DNA of 64,000 nucleotides, from assembly GCA_005406025.1 (NCBI GenBank), contig BGZK01001596.1, positions 1 through 64,000 on the forward strand, read 5' to 3'. The notes below the pieces were generated by a model, which was not told the DNA's origin, ran no database searches, and saw only the letters and a list, made by a program, of their open reading frames with translations. Shown here one piece after another: positions 1 through 10,860 of this stretch. This DNA is from Eumeta japonica. Taxonomy: Eukaryota > Arthropoda > Insecta > Lepidoptera > Psychidae. Numbering within the stretch: the first letter of the stretch is position 1; the number at the start of each line of letters is the position of its first letter. Both the position numbers and the translations under genes were made by a program.

Positions 1-447
1 TTTTTTTTCAAATATTCAAATTCCTTAGCAATGCAATATATTTTTCTGTTAAACGTATAGAAAAAGAAACTCCGTTTACTACAAAAGTTTATTTACAAAA
101 ACATGAATTTGTATACGATACGAGGCAGTAATTTACAAATATAAAGCTAAAATTCTTATTTCTTATTAATGTATTACAACGAAATCTATTAAAATGAAGT
201 TTATGACCCGAAATTAATAACTTCTTCTTGTAAAAGAGACTCTTTCATACAATCTCGAACGTGGATGTAAAATCATAAAAGTTTTTTCATTTAATAGATA
301 GTACGGTATCAAATTGTCAACAAAATATGTGCAGATTTTGGCAATCTGATATCCTTATTATAAGATATTTATTAAAAGTCAGGTTATTTAAAAACTGTAA
401 ATTAAAGTAACTTCTTTTGAAGTGTATTTGATACTATAATATATATA
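1..447. other. AT-rich flank, no gene seen
   Basis: I see no coding region or recognisable repeat here. The last base before the Helitron is an A on the plus strand (T on the element's own strand), the expected host base at a Helitron 3' end. Confidence 0.5.
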
Positions 448-476
448 CTAGCTGACCCGGCAAACGTTGTTTTGCC
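448..476 (-). other. Helitron 3' terminus with hairpin and CTAG
   Basis: On the minus strand the end reads GGCAAAacaacgTTTGCC, then CGGGTCAG and CTAG. The six-base arms (459-464 and 471-476) form a small stem seven bases from CTAG. A hairpin followed by CTRR is the transposition terminator signature of Helitrons. Confidence 0.88.
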
Positions 477-665
477 ATATAAATAATTTCTAGTAATTTC
501 TAGTGTAGACAAAAATAGCTTACTTATTGTATGTATGTATGTTAGAATGTGTATATTGTATGTATGTAAGAATGTGGTATATGCGTGAAATAAGCATGGA
601 GCGCTGTGAACGATGAGGGAATATAAAAATAACAAAAGGCAAACATTATTTTTAAGGTATTATAA

Positions 666-671
666 TTTATT
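666..671 (-). terminator. Poly(A) signal of the Helitron gene
   Basis: AATAAA on the minus strand, about 58 bases after the helicase stop codon and still inside the element. Confidence 0.55.
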
Positions 672-728
672 CCTTAAAATTATATATCATTAATTAAACA
701 ATTACGACAGTAACACTATTAAACAATA

Positions 729-2824
729 TCAATCTCTTAATGCTATAGCGTGAACAATATTTTTTGTTAGTCCATCCTTAGCTAACACAAACAAACTGGA
801 TGGTTTACCCACTCGAGAGCATGCCACGTATAATTGTCCGTGTGAAAAACAGGGTGTTCTCAAATCTAATCCACAAACAGACATCGTTTGACCTTGGGAT
901 TTGTTGATAGTCATTGCAAATGCCAATCTAATCGGAAACTGAAGACGTTTGAATTGAATTGGCACATCTGTAGGTATAATAGGAATCCGTGGTATGAGTA
1001 TATTTTCACCTCTGAACTTGCCATTTAAAATCCTGGCTTCGATCACGTTTTTCATTAATTTTTGAATGACTAATCGCGTACCGTTGCACAGCCGGGGCGG
1101 GTTCAAATTACGAAGCAAGATAATTGGAGATCCAACCTTTAATTGTAAATTATGTGGTGGCATGCCTGGCAAATCCAGTGAGTTCAAAAACTCTGTGGGA
1201 AAATTTACTGCTTCGCTGTCGTCGCAAACTGTATCAATAGATTTATATGATACCAAGTTCCCTGGCAACAACATTTGTATCTTCAGATTTAAATTGTCAA
1301 CGTCTACATTTTTTGCCGCTAAAATCGCTCTTTCTGCAAGCCACTCATGATTTATGTACTGTGTGTGTACATCGGGAAATATTTGTTCAATGAGAGTATC
1401 TTGCGAATCAGCGATTGTGCAGAAATCGGTCGGTAATTTTACGTATCCAGTTTCATCTATAGCAACTTTTCCATCACCGATATCTAAAAGTTGTTTTGAA
1501 AATGTTTCAGCGGATGGATCTTGAAGCATTTGAACGCGCATATTTATTTTTAGCTGTAATTTTTCAACATTACGCCACAATGGAGATGATTTTAAGCAAG
1601 CGTTGATCTCATCAGCGTATGTTGAACGTGGAATGACTGGAAGTGTTTGTCTGAAATCACCTGAAAGGACCAACAGAGTTCCGCCAAATAGTTTGTCACT
1701 GTTTTTAATATCTTTCAATGTCCTGTTCAACGCCTCAAGTGAATGTTTGTGTGCCATAGTACATTCATCCCAAATAATAAGTTTACACCGTTTCAGCACA
1801 GTGGCCATGGACGATTGTTTCTTAATGTTGCATACTGCGTCAGGGTTATTCTGAATATTTAGTGGCAGCTTAAATACTGAATGAGCTGTTCTACCTCCAT
1901 CCAATAAAGTTGCTGCAATGCCCGATGATGCAACGGCCAATGCGATGCCATTATTTGATCGTATTTCAGCAAGAATTAGCGAAATAACGAATGTTTTGCC
2001 AGTTCCACCCGGTGCATCAAAAAAGAAGAACCCACCTTGTCCAGCTGAAACTGCGAGCATAATGCGATCATAAATGGTTCTTTGTTCCTCATTCATTAGT
2101 GGGACATTGCGGGCAACAATCGCTGCCATTTCTACAGTACTGTACTGCAGTTCACGATTCATTTCAGTATTCATTAAATCAGATGCAGTTCGATTTGGCG
2201 AATTCATACCGAAATTACTAAGTGGTAAGTTGGCAATGACAATGCAAAGATCCTCAATAGCAATCAATGCTTCATTGTACATTTCGTCGCTGAATGTTAT
2301 GGTTAGATCGTGGCACCGTATACGATGTTGATGCAATATATCATCAGTCATTGAATCTTTGTGATTTTCCCATAATATCTGTGCTCGGGCTGGGAAACAT
2401 GTAGTCAACACTATAGCGAATAGTAGACGAATTTGTATTGCTGTACAGTTCAATGCAGCTTCAGCAAGCATGCATTCCCACTGGTTGTCGTCTTCCAGCA
2501 AGCCGAGTGCAAGGCATGCATCTTTATACGTTGGATATTGTTGCCCATTCACTTTACGTATATCTTGAAATGATAATGGGCCAGTAACATTAACCAACAA
2601 CAGTCGAAGATAAAGCACTCCGTGTCTTGGATTGACTGTAAATAATCGCCCCAAGGCGTTTGATTTAAATAAATTGAGACATGCAGCAACTGGTGAGCCT
2701 TGCTTGCGGGGCATCCATGTTTTTGTTTGAGTCCATGTGAAATAGCGTGGTACTTGTGAATAGAGTAATGTTCGTGCAAAGGCACCAAAATCATCCGCAC
2801 GATTACACAATTCAAAAATGCAGT
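729..2824 (-). pseudogene. Helitron helicase domain (Pif1-like SF1)
   Basis: This is the C-terminal half of the Helitron protein, one open frame of about 690 residues. Motifs in order: Walker A DAPGGTGKT (near residues 265-273), Walker B IIWDE (345-349), GDFRQTLPV (384-392), and near the C-terminus TINKSQGQT and YVACSRV. These are the SF1B/Pif1 helicase motifs, which in Helitrons unwind DNA during rolling-circle replication. The domain joins the Rep domain upstream through a frame change near 2820; the residues L-C-N-R just after it are the usual linker that continues from Rep. No stop codon lies inside this domain. I do not call a separate start, because the apparent one is a TTG created by the frame break. 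Confidence 0.92.
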
Positions 2825-4080
2825 GAAGTTTTAGGTGGATTTATTGCACGATCAATCGCTGTCTCGTTCGTGAAAAATACACGCTGACCGTTTTCAAGAT
2901 GGATGGCTAACTGAACAACTGCTGGATCCCGTTCATGAATTGGAAAACCAAAGATACGCCAAGCAGCTTCATTGGAGCTGATGTACCGACCAATTTGGTA
3001 GAGCGTTATTTCATCGTTTTTATTCACTGGAGGAGCATTCACATTAGTATTTTCCACTCTAAACACAGCCATATCACTGCCTTTATGGACATACTTGCAA
3101 ATGTATTTGATGCTCTTCACAGAACTGCAGAACTCAACATTAATATGAGCATTATATGTCTTGCTCAGCAGAGGCGAATATGGCACCACCCAACGATTGT
3201 CAATATCAATGTCTGTGTTGATGATATTTTTAATAAATGATTGTCCGCCATTTTCAGGATTTCTTCGACGATATATTGGGTATCCGTCGACATTTGTGAC
3301 CGTATCATTGGTAAAATCTTTAGGGAAATTTTTAGTACATTTTCCATCAGCCATGCAAGGCGATGAACTATTAAGAGTACCACATGGACCATGAATCATG
3401 TTTGTTGTAACAATATCAAACAGCAGTTGGTCAGTGGATGGATCTGGAATTTCCGCAGAAATGATGCTATCGATTTCTTCAGGACGGATTTTGTCGATGA
3501 ACCAAACCAAAATGTGTGCATGAGGTAATCCTCGCTTTTGCCACTCAACCGAATACATCCAGCAACGTGTGGGACCAAATACATGTGATTTAGTAATGAA
3601 ACTTATTAAAGACTTCAACTTTTGTCTGAACACGTGCTGTAATGTCATGGCGATGTATTGCATTTTGGCCAGGCAGTAGCAAAGATGTAATCTCTGGCCA
3701 TTTTGGATTACATGTGAACGTGATAAATAAACATGGTCGTCCATATTCGCGCACGAAAGTCAGAGCATCCTGTATATATTCTTGCATATGACGTGGACTG
3801 CCTACGTACGATGATGGTAAAATGACATGGTTACCAATTTCGGCGACGTCGGCGTTGTTGTTGATAGCGTCTCGCAAATGAATGTACTCTTCCGCGCGCA
3901 GCTTTGTTTGATTATATCGTAAGTATCGTAGTCGTTCGCTCTCAATCTTCGCGTACATGTCGACCATGAATTGTTGACAAAGCTCACGACATCGTAAAAT
4001 GACGTTGTCCAGGCCACGTCTAATCATTAATCGGTACGCATAATAATCCTTTGAGCTAACGTTCTTGTTTGTTTCAGCTC
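2825..4080 (-). pseudogene. Helitron Rep HUH/Y2 nuclease domain
   Basis: This is the Helitron-like N domain that nicks and joins single-stranded DNA. The segment 4080-3632 carries RPCLFITFTCNPKWPEI, the conserved entry to the domain. After a frame change near 3631 the next segment carries the HUH metal-binding motif GLPHAHIL (around 3530-3510). It also carries the two catalytic tyrosines in YICKYVHKG, spaced Y-x3-Y (codons near 3105 and 3093). All catalytic residues I can identify are present, so only the frame breaks inactivate it. An acidic, NG-rich stretch (NPENGGQ) follows HUH as in other Helitrons. Two frame breaks border this piece, at about 3631 and 2820. Confidence 0.9.
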
Positions 4081-4180
4081 CTGTAATATTTGTTCATAAA
4101 AATAATTTAAATTTATTACGTTCAATAATTTAATTGTTTTGTTAAATGATTAATGATCAAATTAATAATCAATGAAGTAC
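4081..4180 (-). other. 100-bp spliceosomal intron in the Helitron gene
   Basis: The donor is CAG|GTACTT at 4180 and the acceptor is AATATTACAG ending at 4081. Splicing joins ...GTATCAG to GAGCTGAAA, restoring GGA across the junction (phase 1) and continuing the protein homology. The 100-base length is not a multiple of three and the intron holds stops, so splicing is required. Confidence 0.8.
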
Positions 4181-5327
4181 CTGATACGGTATCTCGTTGT
4201 TTTATGTTTATGCAATATCCGTCTTGTCCCTTCCAGAATATTAGCGGATATTGGAGGCGTCATATGAACGATGTGTGTCAGCAATGAACTGAAGATTATT
4301 ATTTCTTCTACGAATCACAATTTCTCGTGCAGCTGTACAATCGCCAACCATGATTCCAGCAACATCATCAACAACGGGTGCATTGAATCTACGAATATGC
4401 TCTCCAGCTGGTGTTTTATCAGGATTAATGACGATAGCGTGATTATCGCTTTGTAATTGGTGCATATGTGATTTGAATATTTTCAACAACTCGTTGTGCT
4501 CGTTCAAAAGAGCATCTAGCTCGCTGACGATGCGCCTGGCATAAAGTGAATCAAGGTTATTATAATTACAACGTGCATTCACGCGATTGGCAAGTGCGCT
4601 TCCGGAATCCTCGCCGCCCATAAAGTAGATTTGTAAGAATTTATGTGGTTCGTTTGGCATTGGCAGCAGTGAGCCCATTTTATGATAAACTTGGCCTCTG
4701 ATTTTGAATGTAGAATTGAATTGTTGACCATTTGCATTAGTATTTCGAACTATTTCTGTTGCTCCGAACGATGTCATTTGAAAGCATGAATTGAATCTTA
4801 GAATTGACTTCAGGAACACGTTAGAATCTGGATCCGTGCCGATAAGTAAGCCGTTCAATGGTTCAGGTGGTGTTTCAATTTCAGGTAGTTGCACTTTTCC
4901 TGACGCGCAACACATCCCAGCTGGCTCATTTTGAATTTCAGAGCATGACAATGCGGACATTCCTTGTCCATAGCACCAATTACCACTTTTGAATGAGCAT
5001 AATATTCAATATCGGGCTCATACTGGAATGCTAGACGCAGGAATGAATCAGATATAAATGCTCGATGTACCTGTTGTCGTTGTTGGTCATTTGTTCTTCG
5101 TCTATTGACTGTGAAACGGCGTGATTGTCGTTGTTCTAATCTTCTGACTTCATTGCGTTCATCTCGTGTATCTTCTGGCTCTTCTTGATGCAATCGCGTC
5201 ATTCTGACACGTGCATCAGTATTTTGTTGCTGGATTTGTTCTTCTGTTCTTTCGGATCTGCTATTTCGCAACTTTCGAGCTTTGCTTGTACTGCGGCTCA
5301 AATCAGCCCCTTGCGTTTTCTTGGCAT
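4181..5327 (-). pseudogene. Helitron N-terminal region with zinc finger
   Basis: The protein's N-terminus is basic and glutamine/arginine-rich (residues such as RRLEQRQSRR), then has CPHCHALKF ... GMCC ... GKVQLP, a cysteine cluster typical of Helitron proteins. The cluster is split by a one-base loss near 4930. The following frame (4928-4256) contains YFMGGEDSGSALANRV and ends at SYDA. Another one-base loss near 4254 changes to the frame reading QYPLIFWKGQDGYCINIK, which runs to the splice donor at 4180. The role is presumably DNA binding, as for the family. A first break lies five to six codons after the ATG, in a G run. Confidence 0.85.
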
Positions 5328-5333
5328 TGCTCA

Positions 5334-5706
5334 CTGTACAAAACATACATAAATAGAATTAATTAAATTATTTAATGATGAAAAATGTTAAAAGTATAAT
5401 TAGGGCCAGGATTTTTGCCGCAGTTTTGAAATGATTAGTATTAATTTATGAAATTATAACAAAAATATAAGTTTTATGGAAAAAATTTCAAACAAAGTAA
5501 AAATTAAATTTTATGAAAACATTGTCTCTTATACTTTTTCATACAACCAATATTTCCATTGACATTTCAAAATAAAGATTCATAATGATTGATTTTTGGA
5601 AACTGTGAAAATCTTAATTGTTCAATTACATTTTTAATGAAATTAAATTAAAATTACATTTTATAAGATCAACAACATTTTCGATATAAATAAAAAGTAT
5701 ACTTAC
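5334..5706 (-). other. Probable 5' UTR intron of the Helitron gene
   Basis: A perfect donor GTAAGT starts at 5706 (after TTTTGTGTT). The acceptor TTTTGTACAG ends at 5334, seven bases before the ATG at 5327. The intron is AT-rich. It would move a distal promoter near 5.75-6.1 kb next to the start codon. Inferred from splice-site quality only. Confidence 0.55.
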
Positions 5707-6352
5707 AACACAAAATCCGTTGTTATTGAAAGCTCGTGTCACGTGTTGAGTACTTTTGAGGTTATAAAATCACTTGATTAAGTAATCGTGAAAAATACAC
5801 TCAAAATTGATAATTTAATTATTATTATTGATAAAATAGGAATGATTAAAAGTTAATATGAGAGTTACACTGAGATAGCAAAATAATAATTGTCAACGTT
5901 ACTACTACACTTGATGCATAAACAATAATGATGGCCGACAACTGTGTAGGGAGAGAAAGAAAGGGACCGGCTTCGTTCTCATCCCTACTCCTTGCTGTTA
6001 CTGGGTCAGAAGTGACACCTGTAGACATCTGGCGGGATAACTAATTAAATGACGATTGATCAGTTTTCGACCGGAGGAAAAATGATTAAATTACTAAAAT
6101 GGCTATTAAAAATAAGGGTTGATCGTAGAAGGGTGAAAATTGAGGATTGTATGTATTTTTGTATGTTGTATCATGAAAAAGAGAAATTAAAAATTTTGTC
6201 TAAAAATAAAATAAAAATTTAGGGTGGACTACCCCTAACATTTAGGGGGATGAAAAATAGATGTTGGCCGATTCTCATAGATACCGGATAAGCACAAAAA
6301 ATTTCATCAAAATCGGTCAAGCCGTTTCGGAGGAGTATGGCAACGAAAACTG

Positions 6353-6377
6353 TGACACGAGAATTTTATATATTAGA
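6353..6377 (-). other. Helitron 5' terminus
   Basis: The minus strand begins TCTAATATATAAAATTC at 6377, directly after a host A. It then runs into subterminal sequence (CTCGTGTCACAGTTTTCG, TTTTGATGAAATTTT) that I recall at the 5' end of insect Helitrons. TC is the required first dinucleotide. Confidence 0.85.
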
Positions 6378-6523
6378 TATATATATATACATATTTAAAA
6401 ATAAATTTACATTTACAGTTTATTACATTTAAAGGTGCGAGGGATGTTAAAAAAACGCACAAATCATAACTTTAAAAGGTATAGATCAAGTAGAATGATC
6501 TTTGAAAAAACAAAACATTTTTT

Positions 6524-6722
6524 TTATTTATTTTTATTCATTAACAATAGCATTTGAATATTGCTCCACTGCCTCTGCAACAGCTGTTCATGACGACCAG
6601 TTGCTATAGCGAAACTCGCACAGGGACTCTTGTTCTCAATATCCAATTGACGAAATCCACGAGAAAGGTGTAAGCCAAATTCTTCATCTCCGATATGACG
6701 ACAGCCAGATTCATAGTCCGTC
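6524..6722 (-). pseudogene. Possible terminal exon or retro-fragment, unknown protein
   Basis: I do not recognise this protein. After a possible acceptor GGCGGGCAG|GA at 6723-6722, an open frame of about 65 codons runs to TAA at 6524. It includes GCRHIGDEEFGLHLSRGF, QLDIENKSPCASFA and RHEQLLQRQWSNIQ. The composition is protein-like and unlike the AT-rich surroundings. The sequence after the coding end is A-rich (AATAAAAATAAATAAAAAAA), which could be a poly(A) signal or the tail of a retrocopy. A second frame, starting at an ATG just inside, is also open for 36 codons, so the frame is uncertain. It could be the last exon of a host gene on the minus strand, a processed fragment, or chance. Confidence 0.28.
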
Positions 6723-7485
6723 CTGCCCGCCGAAGGAGGCAGTGGTCGAAGTATAAATCAAGCTAACTCAATGAGGGAAAGCCACTATAAAATTTCCAAA
6801 AGAAAACGTAAAGAAAACCTCTGTTTTGGCTTAAGATATAGAATTTAAAACTTTGATGTTAGGAATATCGATTTTTCTCAGAAAATACAAAATAAGTGTT
6901 CTATGGTGCCTCGATTCTTCATATTATTGTCTTTAATTTATTAGTTACCGTTAAGCAATTTATTATTTTTTATAACAGAGAAAAAAATGTCAAATATACC
7001 TCTTTTAAAACAGAGATTTACATTTTAAATGCAAATAGCATAGATTAATAAGTTTCCAAATTTTCTATGTAGATTAATTTATACAAATACTTCAAAATTC
7101 CAGTTCGGTTTTTTTTAATTAATCCTAGTTTTTAATCTAAACTAAAATGAAACTATTTTATCGTATACGGCCTTTAAAAATAAGCAAACAAGGAAGCCTG
7201 TTTTAGTATACAGTATCGCGATGTGCGTGGGTTGCGGGACGTTACGTTCCACGTCAAATTAGTAGTTGGTCACTGTGTTACCTTAATCGTTTACGAATGC
7301 ATGTAAATTTACTTAAAAGAGTTTTATTGTTATACATTTTTTTTTTATAATATTTTTTAGTAACAAAGCGATTCAACAGCCATTTAACTATGTACAAGTT
7401 TAATCAAACTCACTCTAGCAATCTCCGCAATCGGGTACCATCAACAATATAAAAATGCAGCCCTCTAATATACATTTTCTTTTCC
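6723..7485. other. AT-rich spacer, nothing recognised
   Basis: No coding frame or repeat that I can support. Confidence 0.4.
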
Positions 7486-7489
7486 TCGG

Positions 7490-7640
7490 CCATTTCGCTC
7501 CTAGCGCGTATATTAACTTTGCGCTCCCCGCCAGGGCCCTAATCGACATGGCGACGAATGTCACCTGTCGCTCGAAGGGCTCGTCACGAAAATTAGATAA
7601 AACTTTCGCCGCCCGGCGTCCGTGGTAGACTCGCATTTGT
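7490..7640. promoter_or_regulatory. GC-richer island, candidate conserved non-coding DNA
   Basis: A GC-richer, complex stretch (GCGCTCCCCGCCAGGGCCC, CGCCGCCCGGCGTCC) between AT-rich DNA. A 73-codon open frame on the minus strand crosses it, but I recognise nothing in it. Regulatory function is inferred from composition only. Confidence 0.25.
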
Positions 7641-7754
7641 TGTCATTACACACTTTTATTTTATATAATACCGCTATCAATAGTGATTAAAATATATTAA
7701 TAAGCGCCAAATGTATAGTATTTTGATAACGTTGATTTTGCAAAATCATTTTTT

Positions 7755-7875
7755 TTTTTTTTTTAGCAGCGAACGAGCATGCTAACCATATTAGGCAATC
7801 ACCGTCGTCCATAGCCGCTTGCAACACAAGGGAAGTTACTAGTGTGCTGCTGGCTTTTTGGGAAGGCATACGCTC
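7755..7875 (+). repeat. Dispersed lepidopteran repeat, copy 1
   Basis: Reads gcgaacgagcatgctaacc, then caatcaccgtcgtccata, cttgcaacac, gctggctttttgggaag. The same blocks occur at 14835-15140 and, inverted, at 35281-35600. I recall the 'gatcaccgccgcccatgg' block as a very common repeat of moth and butterfly genomes. Confidence 0.65.
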
Positions 7876-9229
7876 CTTTTCTTAACTGTCCCTCATCGTA
7901 ATTAATTGAAAATACCGCTCATGGTGGACCACTTCAGCTTTGAATAAGGTCTAGAAGCAAGAGTCGATACTCAAGTGCTCCAACCTAAAGATAACAACAG
8001 TACTCCAGATATGGTCGAACTCACGTCTTATAAAATATAAGTCGAATATCCGGCTTCGAGCACTGTCGTGCTCTTTCGCGCACTCCAAGTGTTTTTAGAA
8101 GCTAGTTTCATTTGATACCAAAATTTAAAGCTCTCAATATGCCAGCACCAACGATTCCGATACTCGGCGCGGCACTAAGGAAAGTGTTTAAAGAATCTCT
8201 GTAGTTTGTTATTTGATTTATTTTATTCAATATTTTGCTACGTAGTATAATTAAATTTTCAACGAATTTATGAAATTTAAATCAATATATGTGTGATCAT
8301 TCCCTATGCATTCGTGCATCGTTTATCAGATTGAGCTGAAATTTTTGTATTTTGTTGAAAATTTTTACAACAACAAATATTCTTGCGAGTGACAATTATA
8401 ACACGATTCTGATGTATTTTTTATGCAGCTACTCTACTTTGATCTCTACCAAAAGAAGCTAATATGGCCCAGAAGCGCTGAATACGGCCCCTTATTATTA
8501 TTCTAATTAGCTAAACCATATTTAAAATGGATGTACAAAGTATTAATAAAGACATTAAATAAAGCATATTTTCGTCTTTGCTAAAGTTCATCTGAACGCA
8601 AAAATTTTCCTATAAAGTATGGATAAAGTGATATTCATTTAGTTTAATGTTTGACCCGACAGACCTGTCAGAGATCTTATAGAAGTTCCGTTTTTTTCCC
8701 AATGGAACTAAAACGTATCCTTTTCTAATTTAACTAAAATTTTTAAATAGAAGCATTTTTGTGTTTACATAGTGGTAACTAGGACACAATAATTTTTATA
8801 ACAATCAACTCTATGCCTAATAAAATTCCTTATTAGAAATGTGTATTTTCGACCCGATCACAATCACAATTTTTTCACATTCCCTATCTCAGTACCTTAG
8901 CTATCTCGATAATAGTCAAATTATAATAAGTGTTTATTTGTAGTTCATAACATTAAACTATCAATTATTGAAAACAGTGATTGTCCTTCATTCTGTAGGT
9001 AAAGAATATGCAGTCAGATAATCAATAGATCTAATTAATCTACCTATATATACATATATAAATGAGCGTCCCACTTTTGTAATTAAAGTATATTACTTAA
9101 TTTCTACAATTTTATACTTCAAAGAATATCCATGATATAAATAACATTTAATAATCAATATTTTCTTTCTATTATGTAAATGAAACGGAAACTGCTTTAA
9201 AGCGTTTAGTAGAGATTTAACAGCCCAAA
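7876..9229. other. AT-rich spacer
   Basis: No gene seen. A segment near 8640-8700 (gtttgacccgacagacctg) resembles a dispersed repeat I half recognise, but I cannot delimit it. Confidence 0.35.
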
Positions 9230-9460
9230 TTATTTTTGCTTAGAGAGCGACCGAAGCCGATAAGCTCTAGAAATGTGAAACGCTGTTAGGCGACTGCGAA
9301 ATCCAAACGACAGAAGTCAAGACCGCTCTGTGACTAAACTGTCGACTCGCGGTCACTCGAGTGACGGCGGCGGCCGGCCCTGTGATTTCTGGACACGCAA
9401 ATAGGCACACACGCCGACTACTCAGCCAGAAGTGCCTACGTCTTGACTTCAGTAGTTATA
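9230..9460. promoter_or_regulatory. GC-richer island, candidate regulatory DNA
   Basis: Complex sequence with GACGGCGGCGGCCGGCCC, tcactcgagtga and related motifs, bounded by AT-rich DNA. No open frame of note. A conserved non-coding element is inferred. Confidence 0.3.
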
Positions 9461-9889
9461 CCCACTCAACTCCCTATTGAACGATTTAATATACTGTATG
9501 TATAACCCATCATAGCTTTGCAGGCTATGAGACGTGAAAATTAAAAGGAAAATGGTCATAAATTAAAGGAGATCCATTTTGAGTTTGTTAATTATTTATT
9601 TCGTGGGTACCGTTTGTTCTCAATCTAAAATCTTGTAAAATAAAATAACGTTAACCGCTGTATATATTTGATGAAATGTAGCTTCCATACTAAAATACGC
9701 AGCGATATGTAAGTGCTGAAAAACACTGAAATGATACAACTATGAAATTAACATTCAATGAAATGAAACGAAATTAATAAATAATTTAGTTTAAATACAT
9801 TTTGCTTTATCAAATCACCGATAAAATACGAAGTAAGTATCCAAATTGAACCATTCTAATCGAATCGAAACACACGGACAGACGTCCAA

Positions 9890-10110
9890 TGTGGGAGAGG
9901 ATAGCCGGTCTCTTATCACAGCGCTTCCGGCGATGATGGCATCGTTTGTATGCGCCGGGAGCGTGGAATCCGTCGATTATTATAGGCGGCACGAGGCGAC
10001 GTCAAAGCTTTGAAGTCCCCAGCCGCCGCCGGCCGAACTGAACGATACGCCGCTCGGACGCACCGCCGGCTTTACATGAATGGAACTGAGCGTACACAGC
10101 ATTTACGGCG
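9890..10110. promoter_or_regulatory. GC-richer island, candidate regulatory DNA
   Basis: Contains CAGCCGCCGCCGGCCGAAC and CGCACCGCCGGC amid AT-rich flanks. A 60-codon open frame on the minus strand is not recognisable. Function inferred from composition. Confidence 0.3.
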
Positions 10111-10199
10111 GGTCGCATCAAAAGTAAAACGTAACTGTAATCCGAAAAATTTGACTGATTATCCACACTTTCTGTCAATTTTGGGATAGCACGAGCTAG

Positions 10200-10345
10200 A
10201 CAGGGGTTTCAGGCAAAATGTCAAGAATGAAACCCTTATAGTTTCGTCGTGTCCGTCCTTCCATCCATCTGTTCGTATGCCACAGGAATTTTATTCGAAA
10301 ACTACAAGACCTATATTGACTAAATTTATATTACACTTATATTAA
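10200..10345 (+). repeat. Dispersed repeat 'aacccttatagtttcg', copy 1
   Basis: Reads aaacccttatagtttcgtcg, then tgtccgtccttccatcc. Its inverse (ggcgaaactataagggttc preceded by gacggacggacggacag) lies at 13020-13115. I recall this as a common lepidopteran repeat tail. Confidence 0.6.
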
Positions 10346-10619
10346 ACCAACATTTACCACCTAATAACTTTATATGAGCCAACAGTAAACAACAAACGTA
10401 TTAAACACGTCGTTAGACAAAAGAATACATCAGGTATCCGAAAATTCAGACTCATTATCTATGTTGTACTTCGATTGTGTAATAAAAGACGAATCAGGTT
10501 AGGCAAACAAATAATTACAATTTCTTCTAATAATATCTTATAAATTTGATACAGCAAACAATTTATTGTATATCGTATCCTAGCTAAGAATTAATATAAC
10601 GAGCATACAAGGTTTTCGG

Positions 10620-10860
10620 AAGGCGGCTATAATAGCAGTCTTATGAGGCAGATTTCAGGATTATCTGCCGACATAATTATCCCCCGTTTCTAATTGTATC
10701 ATCAATCGCTTTGCGTCCGCGCGATCTGTTCTCGAGCTCGTCTCGTTAGTTTCCCTTCCTTACAAATAAACACGGAACAAACCGCCTTCAAAAGGCCCTC
10801 ATTGTGAATTTTCAATTTTCATTGTAAATGTTTACTCGCATAATTACTTTCAGTAAAAGC
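10620..10860. promoter_or_regulatory. GC-richer island, candidate regulatory DNA
   Basis: Contains ggattatctgccgacataat, gcgtccgcgcgatctg and ctcgagctcgtctcg, followed by an AT-homeobox-like cataattactttcag. No coding frame. Regulatory role is inference. Confidence 0.28.

Larger units (their letters stand above)
729..5327 (-). pseudogene. Helitron Rep-helicase gene, frame-broken
   Basis: This one gene encodes the whole rolling-circle machinery: an N-terminal zinc-finger region, a HUH Rep nuclease and a Pif1-type SF1 helicase. The best start is the ATG at 5327 (M-P-R-K-R-K), just after a splice acceptor; the stop is TGA at 731-729. Following the protein homology, the reading frame changes at five places: a run of four Gs near 5307-5310 (one base missing), a run of four Ts on the plus strand at 4929-4932 (one base missing), near 4254 (one base missing), near 3631, and near 2820. 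A 100-base intron (4081-4180) joins YPLIFWKGQDGY...DTVSG to AETNKNVSS in phase. Between these breaks the frame is long and open, with conserved motifs, which argues for recent decay. As read it cannot make a full protein; sequencing error in homopolymers could explain some of the breaks. Confidence 0.9.
448..6377 (-). mobile_element. Full-length Helitron, Rep-helicase on minus strand
   Basis: This is a 5.9 kb rolling-circle transposon read on the minus strand. The 5' end at 6377 begins TCTAATATATAAAATTC and the 3' end at 448 finishes GGGTCAGCTAG. The flanking host bases are A before the 5' end and T after the 3' end, which is the classical Helitron insertion between A and T without target duplication. 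A short hairpin sits just inside the 3' end. The interior holds one Rep-helicase gene with two introns and a poly(A) signal. Only single-base type indels break the gene and both ends are intact, so the insertion is probably fairly young and could still move in trans if an active relative is present. The terminal sequences match my recollection of lepidopteran Helitrons; that was not checked against a database. Confidence 0.93.

Noticed and set aside
402..635. 77-codon open frame on minus strand
   Set aside because: It spans the Helitron 3' terminus and runs into host DNA; no protein family resemblance.
1066..2331. Plus-strand open frames across the Helitron helicase
   Set aside because: They are antisense shadows of the real minus-strand coding region.
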